Origin: Sambucus nigra
Taxonomy: Eukaryota > Streptophyta > Magnoliopsida > Dipsacales > Adoxaceae
DNA: 64,000 nucleotides
Direction of reading: 5' to 3'
Assembly: GCA_949130495.1 (NCBI GenBank)
Contig: OX422211.1
Location: 448,580,719-448,644,718, forward strand
Notes under the pieces: generated by a model
Databases searched by the model: none
The model's input: only the letters and a program-made list of their open reading frames with translations
What the model was told of the DNA's origin: nothing
Position numbers and translations under genes: made by a program
Shown: piece after piece, positions 33,742-44,331 of the stretch
How the letters are laid out: each line of letters starts with the position of its first letter
Position numbering within the stretch: the first letter of the stretch is position 1

Positions 33742-34443
33742 TTATCTTTTTATCTGACTAAGGATTTCTTCTTTAAAAATCTTATTATCTCTTCTTGTCT
33801 TATCAGAGATTTCTTCACTATGTCTAGCTAGAGAATTAACAAAGTATTTTGCAACATTTGTAATATAGTCTTTTACTTCATTATATTTTTCTTGTTGTTG
33901 CATAGCTCTAACTTTTATAGATTCTACAGTCCTTTCTATTTTATCTAAACGAGTTAGAATAAAAGGAGAGTTTATTTCTTCTTGGGAAGGTTTATTATAT
34001 ATGGCCTTAATTTCATTTATAATTTCTTCATATTTTTCTTCTACTTGGGCCATGTCTAGTCTAAGTTCATTAATAATACTATCCATTTTGGATAAGTTAT
34101 GGATTTCCATATTATTAAGATAATTTGCTAAATTTTGTTGGAATTTAACAAAGTCTGTGTAGAAGGTGGTTTATCCTTCTGTCTTAGCTTTTAAATTTAA
34201 ATGCAAGTCTTTAACAAAGCTACTGTTATAATCTTGGGTAGCTGCTATGGATGTAGAGATTAAATTTAGTCTTTCTAATACGAGTCTAGTTGCTTTAGCA
34301 ACGTTGGCAATCTTATTTTCATTTATCTTATAATAAAGTCTATCATCGTTTATCTTTTCTAAAATTCTTTGATAAAAGTCTAATAAGGTCTGAATGGAGA
34401 GGTCTCTTGGCAACTCATTCCAGTCTGATCTAACTATCTCCAT
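33742..34443 (-). pseudogene. Small coiled-coil ORF, pararetrovirus (1 stop)
   Basis: A - frame of about 233 codons starts MEIVRSDWNELPRDL at 34,443. One in-frame stop (codon 91) separates it from the continuation MEIHNLSKMDSIINELRLDM (34,110). The second part has heptad-like Leu/Ile spacing and many Lys/Glu, as in the virion-associated small proteins of caulimovirids. The ATG overlaps the stop of the preceding ORF by ten bases (ATGGAGATAG), an arrangement common in this family. Confidence 0.6.
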
Positions 34444-34569
34444 TAGGAAGATAACTATCTAATCTAGGGATAAGCTTGGCTTGTTATTTAGTACGTTTAA
34501 TAAACTCATTGTCTTGATTTTTAGTTAAGGTTTTAATTTCTAAAATGTCATTGTTAAGGACTTTTATAT
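34434..34569 (-). pseudogene. C-terminal part of the first pararetrovirus ORF
   Basis: On - the sequence reads IKVLNNDILEIKTLTKNQ and on to the stop at 34,434-34,436, which overlaps the next ATG. It is cut from its N-terminal part by the solo LTR (34,570-37,377). A further stop lies after EFIKRTK. Confidence 0.5.
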
Positions 34570-35078
34570 TGTAACAACCCAGGCTTTTGAGCGACTATTT
34601 TATATTATTTTGCCTGATGGGCTAATTTTATAAAATAGGGGAAGGTGGAGTAAATATTATTTATCGTGATATTAAGGGACAATATTTACTATGGTTTATC
34701 TATTTACCGTTATGAGAAGGTAAATAGAATTATATTGTGTTTTATTACGTCGTTGTATTTTAAATGACGGTTATGACTTATATGTAAGTCGGGGTATAAT
34801 TAGTGAAATAAAATGAAATTGGAACATAAAAATGGTTCACTTTACTCCGAATGCCAAAATAGGGGGTGCAGTTGTTCTTATAATAATCGTGATAGTCAAA
34901 ATATGTGCCATGTTGTATTTTTGAGTTTTGGGCACTTTTGACGGGTTATGACTCAATTATGTGGTTACGAGTCATTTTAATGGTGTATTAACATTTAAAA
35001 GAGGAGAATTAAAGTTTAGACCCCATTTAAGTTCTCCCAACCCTTTTATTTCCCTTACCCTATGTTAGAAACCAAGGG

Positions 35079-35115
<37 letters not shown>

Positions 35116-35484
35116 TTAGGATAAAATGGGAGAAAGAGAGAAAAATGGAAGATTGAGGCAGGAAATCATTGTTACCGGAGGAGAATTCGAGACTACGAAC
35201 TCGAGGCAAGTTTCTTACTTGCTAGATACTGATTTAATGTGATAAATTTCACGTATGGTTATATTTTTGGAGATTTAAACCATTTTTGGGATTTGTAAGT
35301 TTTTAGTGATTAAACCTCTAATCTTGTAGTTTTAATTTATTTGAGTTGAATAAATTAGTTACTTGATGTGTAGGATTGATGTAGTCGAAATATTTGTTGT
35401 TATTGTTGGATGAAATCAAGGATTTTGGGTTTTTGAAATTTTAGGATTCTTAATCCCGTAACCCAAACTGGGCAAATTCACAGG

Positions 35485-35668
35485 GCCGAATCAATTCGGC
35501 TCCAAGGCGAATCGATTCGGTTAGGGGCAAGGATACAGGTCTGGGAGACCGAATCGATTAGGGTTAAGGCCGAATCGATTAGGACAAATGCAGAAAGTTG
35601 GTTTTACTCACCGGATCGATTCTCTTTTGGACGAATCGATTCGCAACCAGGGGCGAATCTATTCAGCT
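35485..35668 (+). repeat. Cluster of palindromic CGAATCGATTCG motifs
   Basis: Seven exact or near copies occur: 35,485-35,500, 35,508-35,520, 35,549, 35,570, 35,611, 35,632-35,643 and 35,653. The core CGAATCGATTCG is its own reverse complement. Several diverged copies differ by single changes. Confidence 0.85.
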
Positions 35669-36539
35669 GCCCTGTTTTTGTGAGATTTTTCCTAGTTTTG
35701 TTTTATCCCTTTCCTTTTAGGTTAGAGGTTTAGGAACCTTCCTTTGGTAATTAATGGGGAGTCCTAGGGGGTGGTTTTGGATAGACTAATGTCCTAGGAT
35801 AATAAGAGGATAATTAGGCTTACCCCGAGAGCTAGTTTATGTAGGTTAATGTACGAATGATATAGGAAGTTAACCTAAAATTTATAGAAGGTAAAAATAT
35901 TAATGTTGGGAGTTTTGGGAGTCTATTATTGAGGGAGACTCATTTTGATGATTTATGGTTTTTGTGTTGGGCTCTTGGAGACTAGTGTGAGTCTATTGTC
36001 ACTTCGGGTCTTAGGTCATTAAAATAATATGACTCTAAGAATAAGAAATGTATATTCTAAAAATTTGGCACAAATGGCTAAGTATATATGGCTTTCGAGA
36101 ATGAAAAAGTGGATGATTTCAAAATAAAAAAATAATTTTCATAAATGTTAATTTATGATTACACACCTCTCTAAATCACTATCATAAGGGAAGTTGCGCG
36201 CGTTAAGGTGAAGTCCCCTGACTAATGAATGCAGGGTGATTATAGTCCTTTGGCCATATGACCGGTTATTGTATATTTGTTCTGCGCTAGTGAGGTAATT
36301 CTGGGTGTGGTTATGACTCACTAGCAGGGGTATGGCCGCTTCCCGACGTTTCAGTATGATCCCAGGTTGTCTTGTTTGATAGGCCCTGGAAGATGATAGC
36401 CATTTAGGGGTGCGTCCAGTGGGGAAACTCGGAGAGACGGTCTTAGAATCGTTATATGTATGTGAATATAAGTATTCTTAATAATGTGGGACATTATTGA
36501 TGTTAAAGCATTTTATGATAATAAATTGTCTTTACTTAC

Positions 36540-36870
36540 ATTTCCCGGATGGAAGAATGGAAATGGGGAAGTTAAATACATTTTCCGGATGGAAGAAGGA
36601 AAATGGAAGATATGAAATGAAATGGAAAAGCATTTTTATCTTTATAAAAATTTCTTTTAAAATATGTATTTTTCCTGGATGGAAGAAAGGAAATAAAATT
36701 GGTAATAAAGAAAGTTTTGAAATGATGTTGATTTGGTAAACATTTGATAAAATGAATTGCCATTTATGTATTTCCTGGATGGAAGAAGGGAAATAGATTT
36801 TGTAAACAAAGTAACGAGATGATATTGTTTTGGTAAACATTTGATAAAATGAATTTGCCATATATGTATT
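36540..36870 (+). repeat. Direct repeats with ttcctggatggaagaa
   Basis: The phrase occurs at about 36,541, 36,583, 36,671 and 36,771. The last two sit in ~100-bp units that also share tttggtaaacatttgataaaatgaatt. Confidence 0.8.
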
Positions 36871-37579
36871 TCCAAAAGAGAATCGGAACTGTGCCTTTAG
36901 ATGGTGAATGGATTTATTAATGTCTCCTTGAGTAATTGTAGATGAGTTCTCCCATGCATATATATATATATATATATATATGATCATTGAGCATCATTGA
37001 TACTGCGCTAGGTTGTGCTTTTAGAATGGAGAGGTGAGAAATACTATGTTAATTGCGAGAGAATTACGCGCTTAACTTTCATGCATTTTAGTCACATGGT
37101 AATCATATTAAACCGGGCCCTGGCCCGTCTATATTTCTTTGTTTTGCATGCAACTCTTTTTCCGTTCAGGTGCTCTACCGCATGGACACCCGTATTGACT
37201 TTCCATTCCAGTTGTCCTGGAGCTTCAACATGTTGCGAACGTTGTAGGATACTTGTATTAGACGTTTTTTTCCATTGTACTCTAGTTATGTTCAGTTTAT
37301 TTATTCGAGTTTGTTGCCCAAGTTTTGTATCCATTTATTATACCGTGATATTTAAATTGTAATAACTCGGTGTAACATATTTGTATTGGTCTGTTAACCG
37401 ACAGCTTATTTGGTTATCATTTATTATATTGTCTTTCCATTACCTGTTGATTTTTGGTATCCAACGTTTTTGCAAATTGGATTGTCTAAGTGTTTTTTTC
37501 TTTTATTTACAAAATTTTAAATTTGACAGTCCGTTTTCTAAAATGATTGGTGGTTATCTCGTACTATTATTTTAATCGA

Positions 37580-37896
37580 TAGTGATGCTGAGAATGAACC
37601 ATCTATGATTCCTGTGATTATTAGGGTATTGGGCTGGCCACCTATTATTTTAGTAGACGGGTTGTCACTTATATGATTAGTCTTAATATTTATTTCTTGT
37701 AAAACTTGTACTAAGTCTATAAGGATTTGGTTATCTATTTCTAGTAGTTTTTTAGAGATATTTTTTATCTCTATTTCTAGGGTTTGGGTGTCTTTTATTA
37801 ATTGTCTTAAAATAAAGAGTATACACTTATTTTGGTCTATTATGCTATTAATAACACTAGTAGTAACTTGTTTACTATCTGCGTGTTTAGCTGGGA
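37580..37896 (-). pseudogene. Middle of the first pararetrovirus ORF
   Basis: On - an open stretch reads SKQVTTSVINSIIDQNKCIL, then IKNISKKLLEIDNQIL and SDNPSTKIIGGQPNTLIITG. It is rich in Ile, Leu, Lys and Asn with a helical, coiled-coil-like pattern. It joins in frame to the N-terminal part at 38,319-38,467 when the MITE and one target copy are removed (EHILAKHADS). Between 37,378 and 37,580 the frame is broken and uncertain. Confidence 0.5.
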
Positions 37897-38318
37897 GCAG
37901 TGTTCTAAAAAATGCGCCTAGGCGCGAGGCTTTTTAGATACGCTAAGTTTTGTCCCTAGGCGTGGTCAACGATAGTCAACATTTTTTGAGGTAAGGCATG
38001 AAAATTCACGTGTTTTGGGGGGGGGGGGGGGGTAAGGCGTGAAAAACGCTAGTTTTTTAGAAGTAAGGCATGAAAAACGCAATTTTTTTTTTGTATTTTA
38101 AAAAAGTATTATTTTAATTTATAAATATTTTGACATATTTTTAAGGTATGTACCATTTTAGTATTTTTAATAGCCTTGTCATAGTCAAAAAATATTAAAA
38201 TATATTAAAAAATGCTTAAACGCCTTTTCATGCCTTTTTACGCCTAAGGCCCGTCTAGGCTTCTAAGGCTTAAGGCTTGGTCTCCACGCCTCGGTCACGC
38301 CCCGCATTTTTTAGAACC
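37897..38318. mobile_element. TAGGCG-rich MITE, copy 2, in the pararetrovirus
   Basis: The ends gcagtgttctaaaaaatgcg and cgcattttttagaacc are inverted. The flanks ttagctggga (37,887-37,896) and ttggctagga (38,319-38,328) are a 10-bp duplication with two changes. The length is 422 bp and nothing is encoded. A run of 16 G lies near 38,016. The duplication length points to a Mutator-like origin. Confidence 0.8.
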
Positions 38319-38467
38319 TTGGCTAGGATATGTTCAACGTATGAACAACCGTCTATGTGTGTGGTTAAACAATCTACGGAGTCTAAATCAGTTATAGGTA
38401 TGGGATGGTAGTCTGGGCTGGTTCCAAAAATATCTTCGTAAATGCTAGGGATAAATCCCAAGGGCAT
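38319..38467 (-). pseudogene. N-terminal part of the first pararetrovirus ORF
   Basis: The ATG at 38,467 begins MPLGFIPSIYEDIFGTSPDY and the frame runs to CSYVEHILA at the MITE junction. It starts about 33 bases after the primer-binding site, the usual place for the first small ORF in this virus family. I do not recognise the product. Confidence 0.55.
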
Positions 38468-38499
38468 TAAAGTCTATAAGTCTAATAGGAGTGCCTTAT

Positions 38500-38512
38500 G
38501 GCTCTGATACTA
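38500..38512 (-). promoter_or_regulatory. Primer-binding site, tRNA-iMet-like, pararetrovirus
   Basis: On - TAGTATCAGAGCC matches the tRNA-iMet complement TGGTATCAGAGCC at 12 of 13 bases. A second, weaker match (TTGGTATCAAGACC) lies at 38,559-38,572. Caulimoviridae prime minus-strand DNA from this tRNA. Confidence 0.7.
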
Positions 38513-38741
38513 CAATTAGGGTTATGGTCGGAATTTGGTGAGTTTCTAAAGTTCTTAAGGTCTTGATACCAATTTGGGTCTAAACTACAAATCTTTTAAA
38601 TATATAGTCTTAAAATAGGGTTTTAGTATAAGACAAGAGGGGGACCATCTAAAGAAAATAACAAAAGTCTTATGGACCACGAGAGGACCATAGCCGAATA
38701 AGGATGAAAGTCCGTTAATCCGTTCTTCAAGGATGTCCGTT

Positions 38742-38748
38742 TAAGAGA

Positions 38749-38782
<34 letters not shown>

Positions 38783-39173
38783 GAACGCTCTCCTACATCA
38801 TGATGTATACATCACACCATACATCACATTTAGTTCTAGGGCCTAATAAATTATTTTTCCAAATTTTTTATTTATCTCTTGAAATTAAGATTTCAATCAA
38901 TCCACATTCAAAAAATTAGGTCAAAATATATATTTTAAATATTTTTAAAACATAAACAAAAATTGTTGGCGTAGACCCTTATTAGGTATTTTGAGCAGTT
39001 TTTGTGGATTTTTTAAACATAGTTATAAAATGTATTTTGACCTAATTTTTTGAATATGAGTTTATTGGAAAGTTAGTTTCAATGGAAAAATAAAAAATTA
39101 ATTTTTTTGTAGGACCTACAACTAGGTATGATGTATGGATGATATATAGAGCATGATGTAAGTGTGAATTCTC

Positions 39174-39176
<3 letters not shown>
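38742..39176. mobile_element. Foldback MITE
   Basis: The ends TAAGAGAAT and ATTCTCTTA are inverted. Similarity continues inward over most of the 435 bases, for example tacatcatg, ccatacatca, tagttctagg and aaaaaattaggtcaaaata against their complements on the other side. A (CA)n run has expanded in the left arm (38,752-38,780). No target copy could be fixed because TA repeats flank the right end. Confidence 0.75.

Positions 39177-39222
<46 letters not shown>
39177..39222. repeat. (TA)n(CA)n microsatellite
   Basis: A TA run is followed by a CA run of about 24 bases, directly after the foldback element. Confidence 0.9.
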
Positions 39223-39294
39223 TATATGGTTGGCACAACATTATTTTGTGTAACACTATGAAGTACTAATAAATTAAAAGGAAAATTTTATAAA

Positions 39295-39720
39295 ACAGTT
39301 ATTAGGACAACGACCTTATATGGAGCGGAGTATTGGGCGTTAAAGAAAAAACATGAACAAAGTCTCCATGTTAGTGAGATGAGGATGCTCTGCTGGATGA
39401 TTGAAATTACTAGAAAGGATAAAATAAAAATCAATATGTGAGAGAAAAGTTAGGCGTAACGTCCATTAGCGATAAATTAAGAGAAAGTAGATTTAGGTGG
39501 TACGGACATGTGTTGCGTAGACCAGTAAATGTCACTACAACAAGAGGAAGATTGCTGAAAATTGAGGGTAAAAGAAAAAGAGGCCCACCTATGTTATCGT
39601 GGAGGTAAATTATTAGGAGAGACCTTAAAGAATGTTACTTTAATGATAATAATGTATATAATTTATTAGAATAAAAAAGGAGAATCCATGTGACCGATCC
39701 CATATGATGGGATTAAGATA
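39295..39720 (+). pseudogene. L1-type LINE reverse transcriptase, C-terminal fragment
   Basis: The + strand reads LYGAEYWALKKKHEQSLHVS, then EMRMLCWMIEITRKDKI, followed after frame changes by RFRWYGHVLRR-like and KRGPPMLSW-like sequence and finally RRIHVTDPI.WD. This is the well-known tail of plant non-LTR RT proteins (LYGSECWALKK, EMRMLRWM, RWFGHVQRRP, DPTQWDK). It is a truncated, broken copy with no 5' part. Confidence 0.8.
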
Positions 39721-40171
39721 AGGATGATGATTATGACCGTGGAATACTTACTCACGGCTATTAATGTAGTGCCGTGGGGTAGTAACTCATGTTGACGGTG
39801 CGTTGAGGGGATACAGTATTATGTATACACACACACACACACACGTATGTGTATGTGTAGCATGACAAGTAATGCCAAGGAGTTTATTAAATATATTAAC
39901 TCAACTATTATTTATTTGCTCTATTACCTCTTTTTTTGGGATCATGTTACTTTAGTATTTGCATTGGGTTGACCCTATTTTGTTGACCATTTTAATTTAT
40001 TGCAGTGCTTCATGAATGCCGAGTCTTCTCTTCCATCAACTTGGCATCATCATCACCTGCTTTAAGAGGGACATGCTTAAACAAATTGAAGAAACAACCA
40101 AAACCACAACCAGACGAGGTTTTAACCACCAATAATAGTAACCCCACAATTTTAGTGAGGGTTTGTCACAT

Positions 40172-40572
40172 TAGGCCTGTAAACGGATCGGATTCGGACC
40201 GGATCAGGCAAATCCAAATCCATATACGTTTATGTTAAACGGATTCGGATCCGATCCATTTATTAATCTAATCGGATCAGGAAAATCCAAATCCATATCC
40301 GTTTATGTTAAACGGATTCGGATATGATCCGATTATCTAATTATCCGTCTAAGTTAAACTCGATTTGCAACATTTGTATATTCAAGTCTTATTTCATAAA
40401 TTTATTTTACAAATGTTCCAAAAAATAGATAATGAAATAAAGAACTATTATAATAAATATTTAAAATATATATTTATAATATTATTAAATATAATATATA
40501 CTAATTAAAAATATATTATGTATAACTTATATATACATATATATATATACATATATATATATATACATATAC

Positions 40573-40608
<36 letters not shown>

Positions 40609-40772
40609 TAAAAATATTAATCGCATCGGATTATTAATGGATCGGAGTATATGAATCCAAATCCGCTCCATTTAATAATCAGATAATCGGATTATAGGCA
40701 AGATCCATATCCTCTTAAATGGATCGGATTCGAATTCGAATTCGGATAAAATCCAATCCATTGACAGGCCTA
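40172..40772. mobile_element. hAT-type MITE, foldback-like
   Basis: The ends TAGGCCTGT and ACAGGCCTA are inverted, with identical 8-bp flanks tgtcacat (40,164-40,171 and 40,773-40,780). Both arms are rich in ggattcggatccgatcc-type sequence that can pair across the element, and the centre is (AT)n with atatatacat. Nothing is encoded. Confidence 0.92.
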
Positions 40773-40780
40773 TGTCACAT

Positions 40781-42130
40781 GATACCTAAAAAAGATAGAC
40801 AAGTACTAATACATTAGCTGATACATTTGATGTCTATGGTAAATATGTTAAAAGAGTGTTATTCGATATTAATTCCACACACTTATTTGTCTTGGATAGT
40901 TTTTGATTTCTTTCAGAATGATATGAAGCCCTTATGCTAAGATTTTATCTATTGCATCCCCAGTAGAGACTAGTTTAGTGTTGATCAAGATATGCAAGGC
41001 TGTGGGACACCTAGTTTCACTCTGATTGTGTGTTTATCATTGAGAGCTTAATAAAGCGACTATCAAGAAAAAGAAACCATGAACCATGATTGAGGAGTTC
41101 AATTAGTTGAGGGGTATAAGAGGAGTGGGATTGACTACCTAGTTTACACAAATTCTTCGTTGCAAGGCCTAAGAGGAGTGTTGATGCAAGAATATAGACC
41201 TATTTTACGCATCGTGAAAGAGGAGACCATGCGGTATAAGTTTAATCGCCCATAATTTAAAATAATTATTTAAAATAAATAAATTTATCTAAGGGAATGG
41301 GTATAAATGTAATTTTGCAATTAAAGTACGAGGGTGGTGTGAAGTATATGAGCATGCCTTTGAATATAATTTTTGGGTGCTACTATTTCTTTATTAATAA
41401 TTTATATATATTTTCACACTAGTGTTATGGTTATGTTTATATATATTTCAAAATTCGTATTTTTGATTACGGGATATTTTTGGATATGTGTGAGCATTAT
41501 AGTATAAATTTAATGATAAAAATATATATCGAGGTTTTTTATACCCATAAGGGTAGTTTATTTTGCATATTAGGTAGCATTTGAAGTTTAATTATGTTTT
41601 TATAATGCCCACAAGGGAAAAAAGAATTTTGAGTTATATAATTTTTGAAACACTAGACTTAATTTGAGCATTCTAAACCTAATCTCCATTTGAGTATTCT
41701 TGATTGTAGCCTCCATTAAATGCTCAATACTTGGAGAGAGAAGAAGAGGAGGCACCTTGGAGAGAGAAAGAATATATACAAACTTTCAGGGATATTGAAT
41801 AATCTACATTATACCTATAATACAATATTATTAGAGGTATTAATTTCCATTAATGATACAAAGTTTATTAGGAGCTTTTTTTTTAATAAAAAACGGCCCC
41901 TCCTAGGAACTCAAAAAGCGTCTGATCCAACTTGTAAAAACAGAGTTCGTTGACTCTCCAAGTGCCATTCTTATTTCCACTTCCACGTCCAACCCAAAAT
42001 ACAAAATGAAAGACTCTACTCTCCAACTCCCATTCAACTTTCGGCTGCCCTATGAATAAAAGTAAACTCATGTTAAACCCATCTCATCAATAAACCCAAG
42101 TGAGATAAAGAATCAACCTTCATCAATTTC
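40781..42130. other. No gene seen
   Basis: AT-rich sequence of 1.35 kb. No domain or clear repeat boundary was found. Confidence 0.45.
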
Positions 42131-42189
42131 TGTTATGTGTGTATGTGCGCGCGTATACAATTGGATCTCAACTTAAATCCTTATCATCC

Positions 42190-42272
42190 ATGGCTGCTGC
42201 CATGGCTACCCCATTCACCTCTCACTCCACTGTCCCTCCCCCGCCTGCAACAAGAAAGGAGCCCGGACCACC
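42190..42272 (+). CDS. Possible first exon of a host gene fragment
   Basis: The ATG at 42,190 opens MAAAMATPFTSHSTVPPPPA and runs 83 bases to a strong donor (CCACCG/GTGAGTTTTG). It is preceded by a leader without other ATGs for about 50 bases and followed by a T-rich, intron-like kilobase. A possible acceptor (TTTTTAACAG, 43,200-43,209) precedes a short open stretch, but the phase does not fit cleanly. The Ala/Pro/Ser start could be a transit peptide or disordered N-terminus. No family was recognised. Confidence 0.25.
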
Positions 42273-43272
42273 GGTGAGTTTTGGGTATTTGATTTGTATT
42301 GTTTGGATTGAACGTTGGTCGGAGGTATTGGGTTGGTATTGGATGTCGGGAAGATTTTTTTTAGTTTGGTGGTATTTTTAGTCTGGTGGTATATATAATT
42401 ATATTTAATTTATTTGTGTTTTAGTTCGTAATTTTTAGTCTGGTGGTATTTTTAGTTTGTAAATTTTGGAGATTTTGATTTTTTTATTCCCTAAATATGT
42501 TTTTGGGCCAAATATAAATTGTTCCCAAATTTAAAAATAACTATTGTTTGTCCTGGAAATATGTTTTTGTGGCATGGAAATATTTTTTTCCTGGAAATAA
42601 GGGTTTAGTTTTTCTGAAAATAGGGAAATATGTTTTTTGGGAAATAGTTTTCTGGTCCGAAATAAATTTTTTTCGAGGTGCATTATTTCTTTGTGCCAAC
42701 ACGTTTTTTTTAAAAAGTCTTTTTCAATATATTCCGATTTTAAGAGTTTTTCATTTTCTTTGAAACTTTTAAAATATTTTTTATATTATTTTCAAATTAA
42801 AAAAAATCAGTAGTTTCTATATTTTTTAAGTTTTTTTTATTATTTTCTGTAAAGTTCAGAAGTTTTAATATTTTATAATTTGCATCTTTTTAATTTTCTG
42901 TAATTTTCAGTCTTTAAATTTACTGTAATTTTCAGTTTATTTTCTGTATTTTTCAATTTTTTTTAGCATTCTACAATTTTCAAAATCAATGTTGTTGTTT
43001 TTTTTCAGTTATTATAATTCCTAATTTTTTTTTATTTTCAGATTTTAAAAGTATTTTTTTTATAATTTTCAAAGTTTGATTTTTTTTCCCACAAGTGCCT
43101 TTTATAAAACTGCCTCATTTTTATTTATTTTTTATTTCATACAAAGACCTCTTAACTTTAAAATTAGTTAGATAAAATGGAAGACTCGTCACATTCTTTT
43201 TAACAGGACTGCTAACGCATCAGTTGATATTCCATGTAATTGAAGATGAACTTCCATTTCTTTTCTGAGGTG

Positions 43273-44331
43273 TGTTATTTACCGGATTACGAATATATAT
43301 ATATCACTAAATAAATAAACAGTAATCAAAATTAATTAATTAATTACTCTAGAAAAACAGAATAGTACAGGGAGATAAGAAGAACATACAGTTTGTGATT
43401 AAAACAATCACTTGTAGAATTTTGACCTAGTCGAAAGTTGAACTATCTCTCCTTAAGACTGAATACGCCCCCGCTACGGTGCTGACGGCAAATTCAATGA
43501 GCATCTGCCTCCCAGGGTTAAACGGTCAACGACTGTTGCAAGAAGTACTTCAGTGCAACAATTCCACGAACCAACAAAGGTGAGTAACTCTTAAGCAGTA
43601 AGAAGGGAACAAGGACAGTAATAGGAAATTTGAGTAGATTTTCTAATCTATTAAATGGACTGCATCCGGTCCTTTTTATAAGTGGTGAAGGGCTGCAACT
43701 CATGGCTTTTTCCAGAAAAGATATGACTGTTTGTACAGTCACATCTCTCTAATAAAGCAACTTAATGTTTTAATTAATTAATCAAAAAACGACAACATTT
43801 TTTAAATAATTAAAAACGACAGCGTTTTTAAATAATTAATTAATGCGGAACATAATTAATCCAAATTTTTTTGTTAATTTAATAGTTTCTCAAGAAAGAA
43901 CCCACGGCTAGGACCCGATCACGGGCCTGGCCCGCCGGACGGCGGTGCGCTCGTGTGGGCTTTTGGCCCAAGCCCAACACATGCATAGTGTAGGCCATCT
44001 CCCCTTCAAAGAGTTGGGATAGCCCAAGGCATCCAAGCGTTAGTCCCATAACTTGGGTATATTAACTCCAAGTATTTCTACCACTCTTTCAATGTGGGAC
44101 AAACCCACTTAACTATGTTACACCATCCAGCTTAAACTCAAATGGGTCACTTTAAGTCCAAATTTTTCATTCATTACTTCACTATTTTGAACAAGTGAGT
44201 ATACCAAATTAATCTCCTTGCTACAAGGAACACATTGGTACTAAGACACGTCACTTTTAACATATGTGGCTTAATTAAAATTGACTCTAAAGTTTGACCA
44301 AATAAGTTGGCCTTTCATAAAATATACAACA
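43273..44331 (-). repeat. 3' LTR of the copia element
   Basis: On - it starts TGTTGTATATTTTATG directly after the purine tract GTGGGGGAT and ends GGATTACG-related GGTAAATAACA. It matches the 5' LTR along its length, with scattered differences such as gctaggacccgatc against acccggacccggga. Length 1,059 bp. Confidence 0.9.

Larger units (their letters stand above)
34570..37377 (+). mobile_element. Solo LTR, Tekay/Del-like gypsy, inserted in the pararetrovirus
   Basis: It starts TGTAACAACCC, the usual start of this LTR class, and ends CTCGGTGTAACA. The flanks are tatat (34,565-34,569) and tattt (37,378-37,382), a 5-bp duplication with one change. The length is 2,808 bp and there are no coding domains. 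Inside lie a GA run (35,080-35,115), a cluster of CGAATCGATTCG palindromes (35,485-35,668), four copies of ttcctggatggaagaa (36,540-36,790) within units of about 100 bp, and an (AT)n run (36,958-36,981). The Sirevirus contains a similar segment at 8,553. Confidence 0.7.
25262..38741 (-). other. Endogenous pararetrovirus (Caulimoviridae-type), decayed and interrupted
   Basis: On - the order is: a tRNA-iMet-like primer site, small ORFs, a 30K-type movement region, a coat/zinc-knuckle region, protease, RT, RNase H, a further ORF, a TATA box and a last ORF. There is no integrase and there are no LTRs. That gene set is particular to plant pararetroviruses, which integrate by accident. The copy is inactive: many stops, at least four frame changes, an altered RT active site and two insertions (34,570-37,377 and 37,897-38,318). 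The edges are approximate. The genus was not determined. Confidence 0.85.

Noticed and set aside
36532..36987. Frames of up to 151 codons on - rich in Phe and Ile
   Set aside because: They arise from AT-rich repeats with ttcctggatggaagaa inside a solo LTR.
38500..38572. Two TGGTATCA-type sites considered as a copia LTR junction
   Set aside because: No LTR-like repeat adjoins them, and they lead straight into viral ORFs, so a pararetroviral primer site is the better reading.
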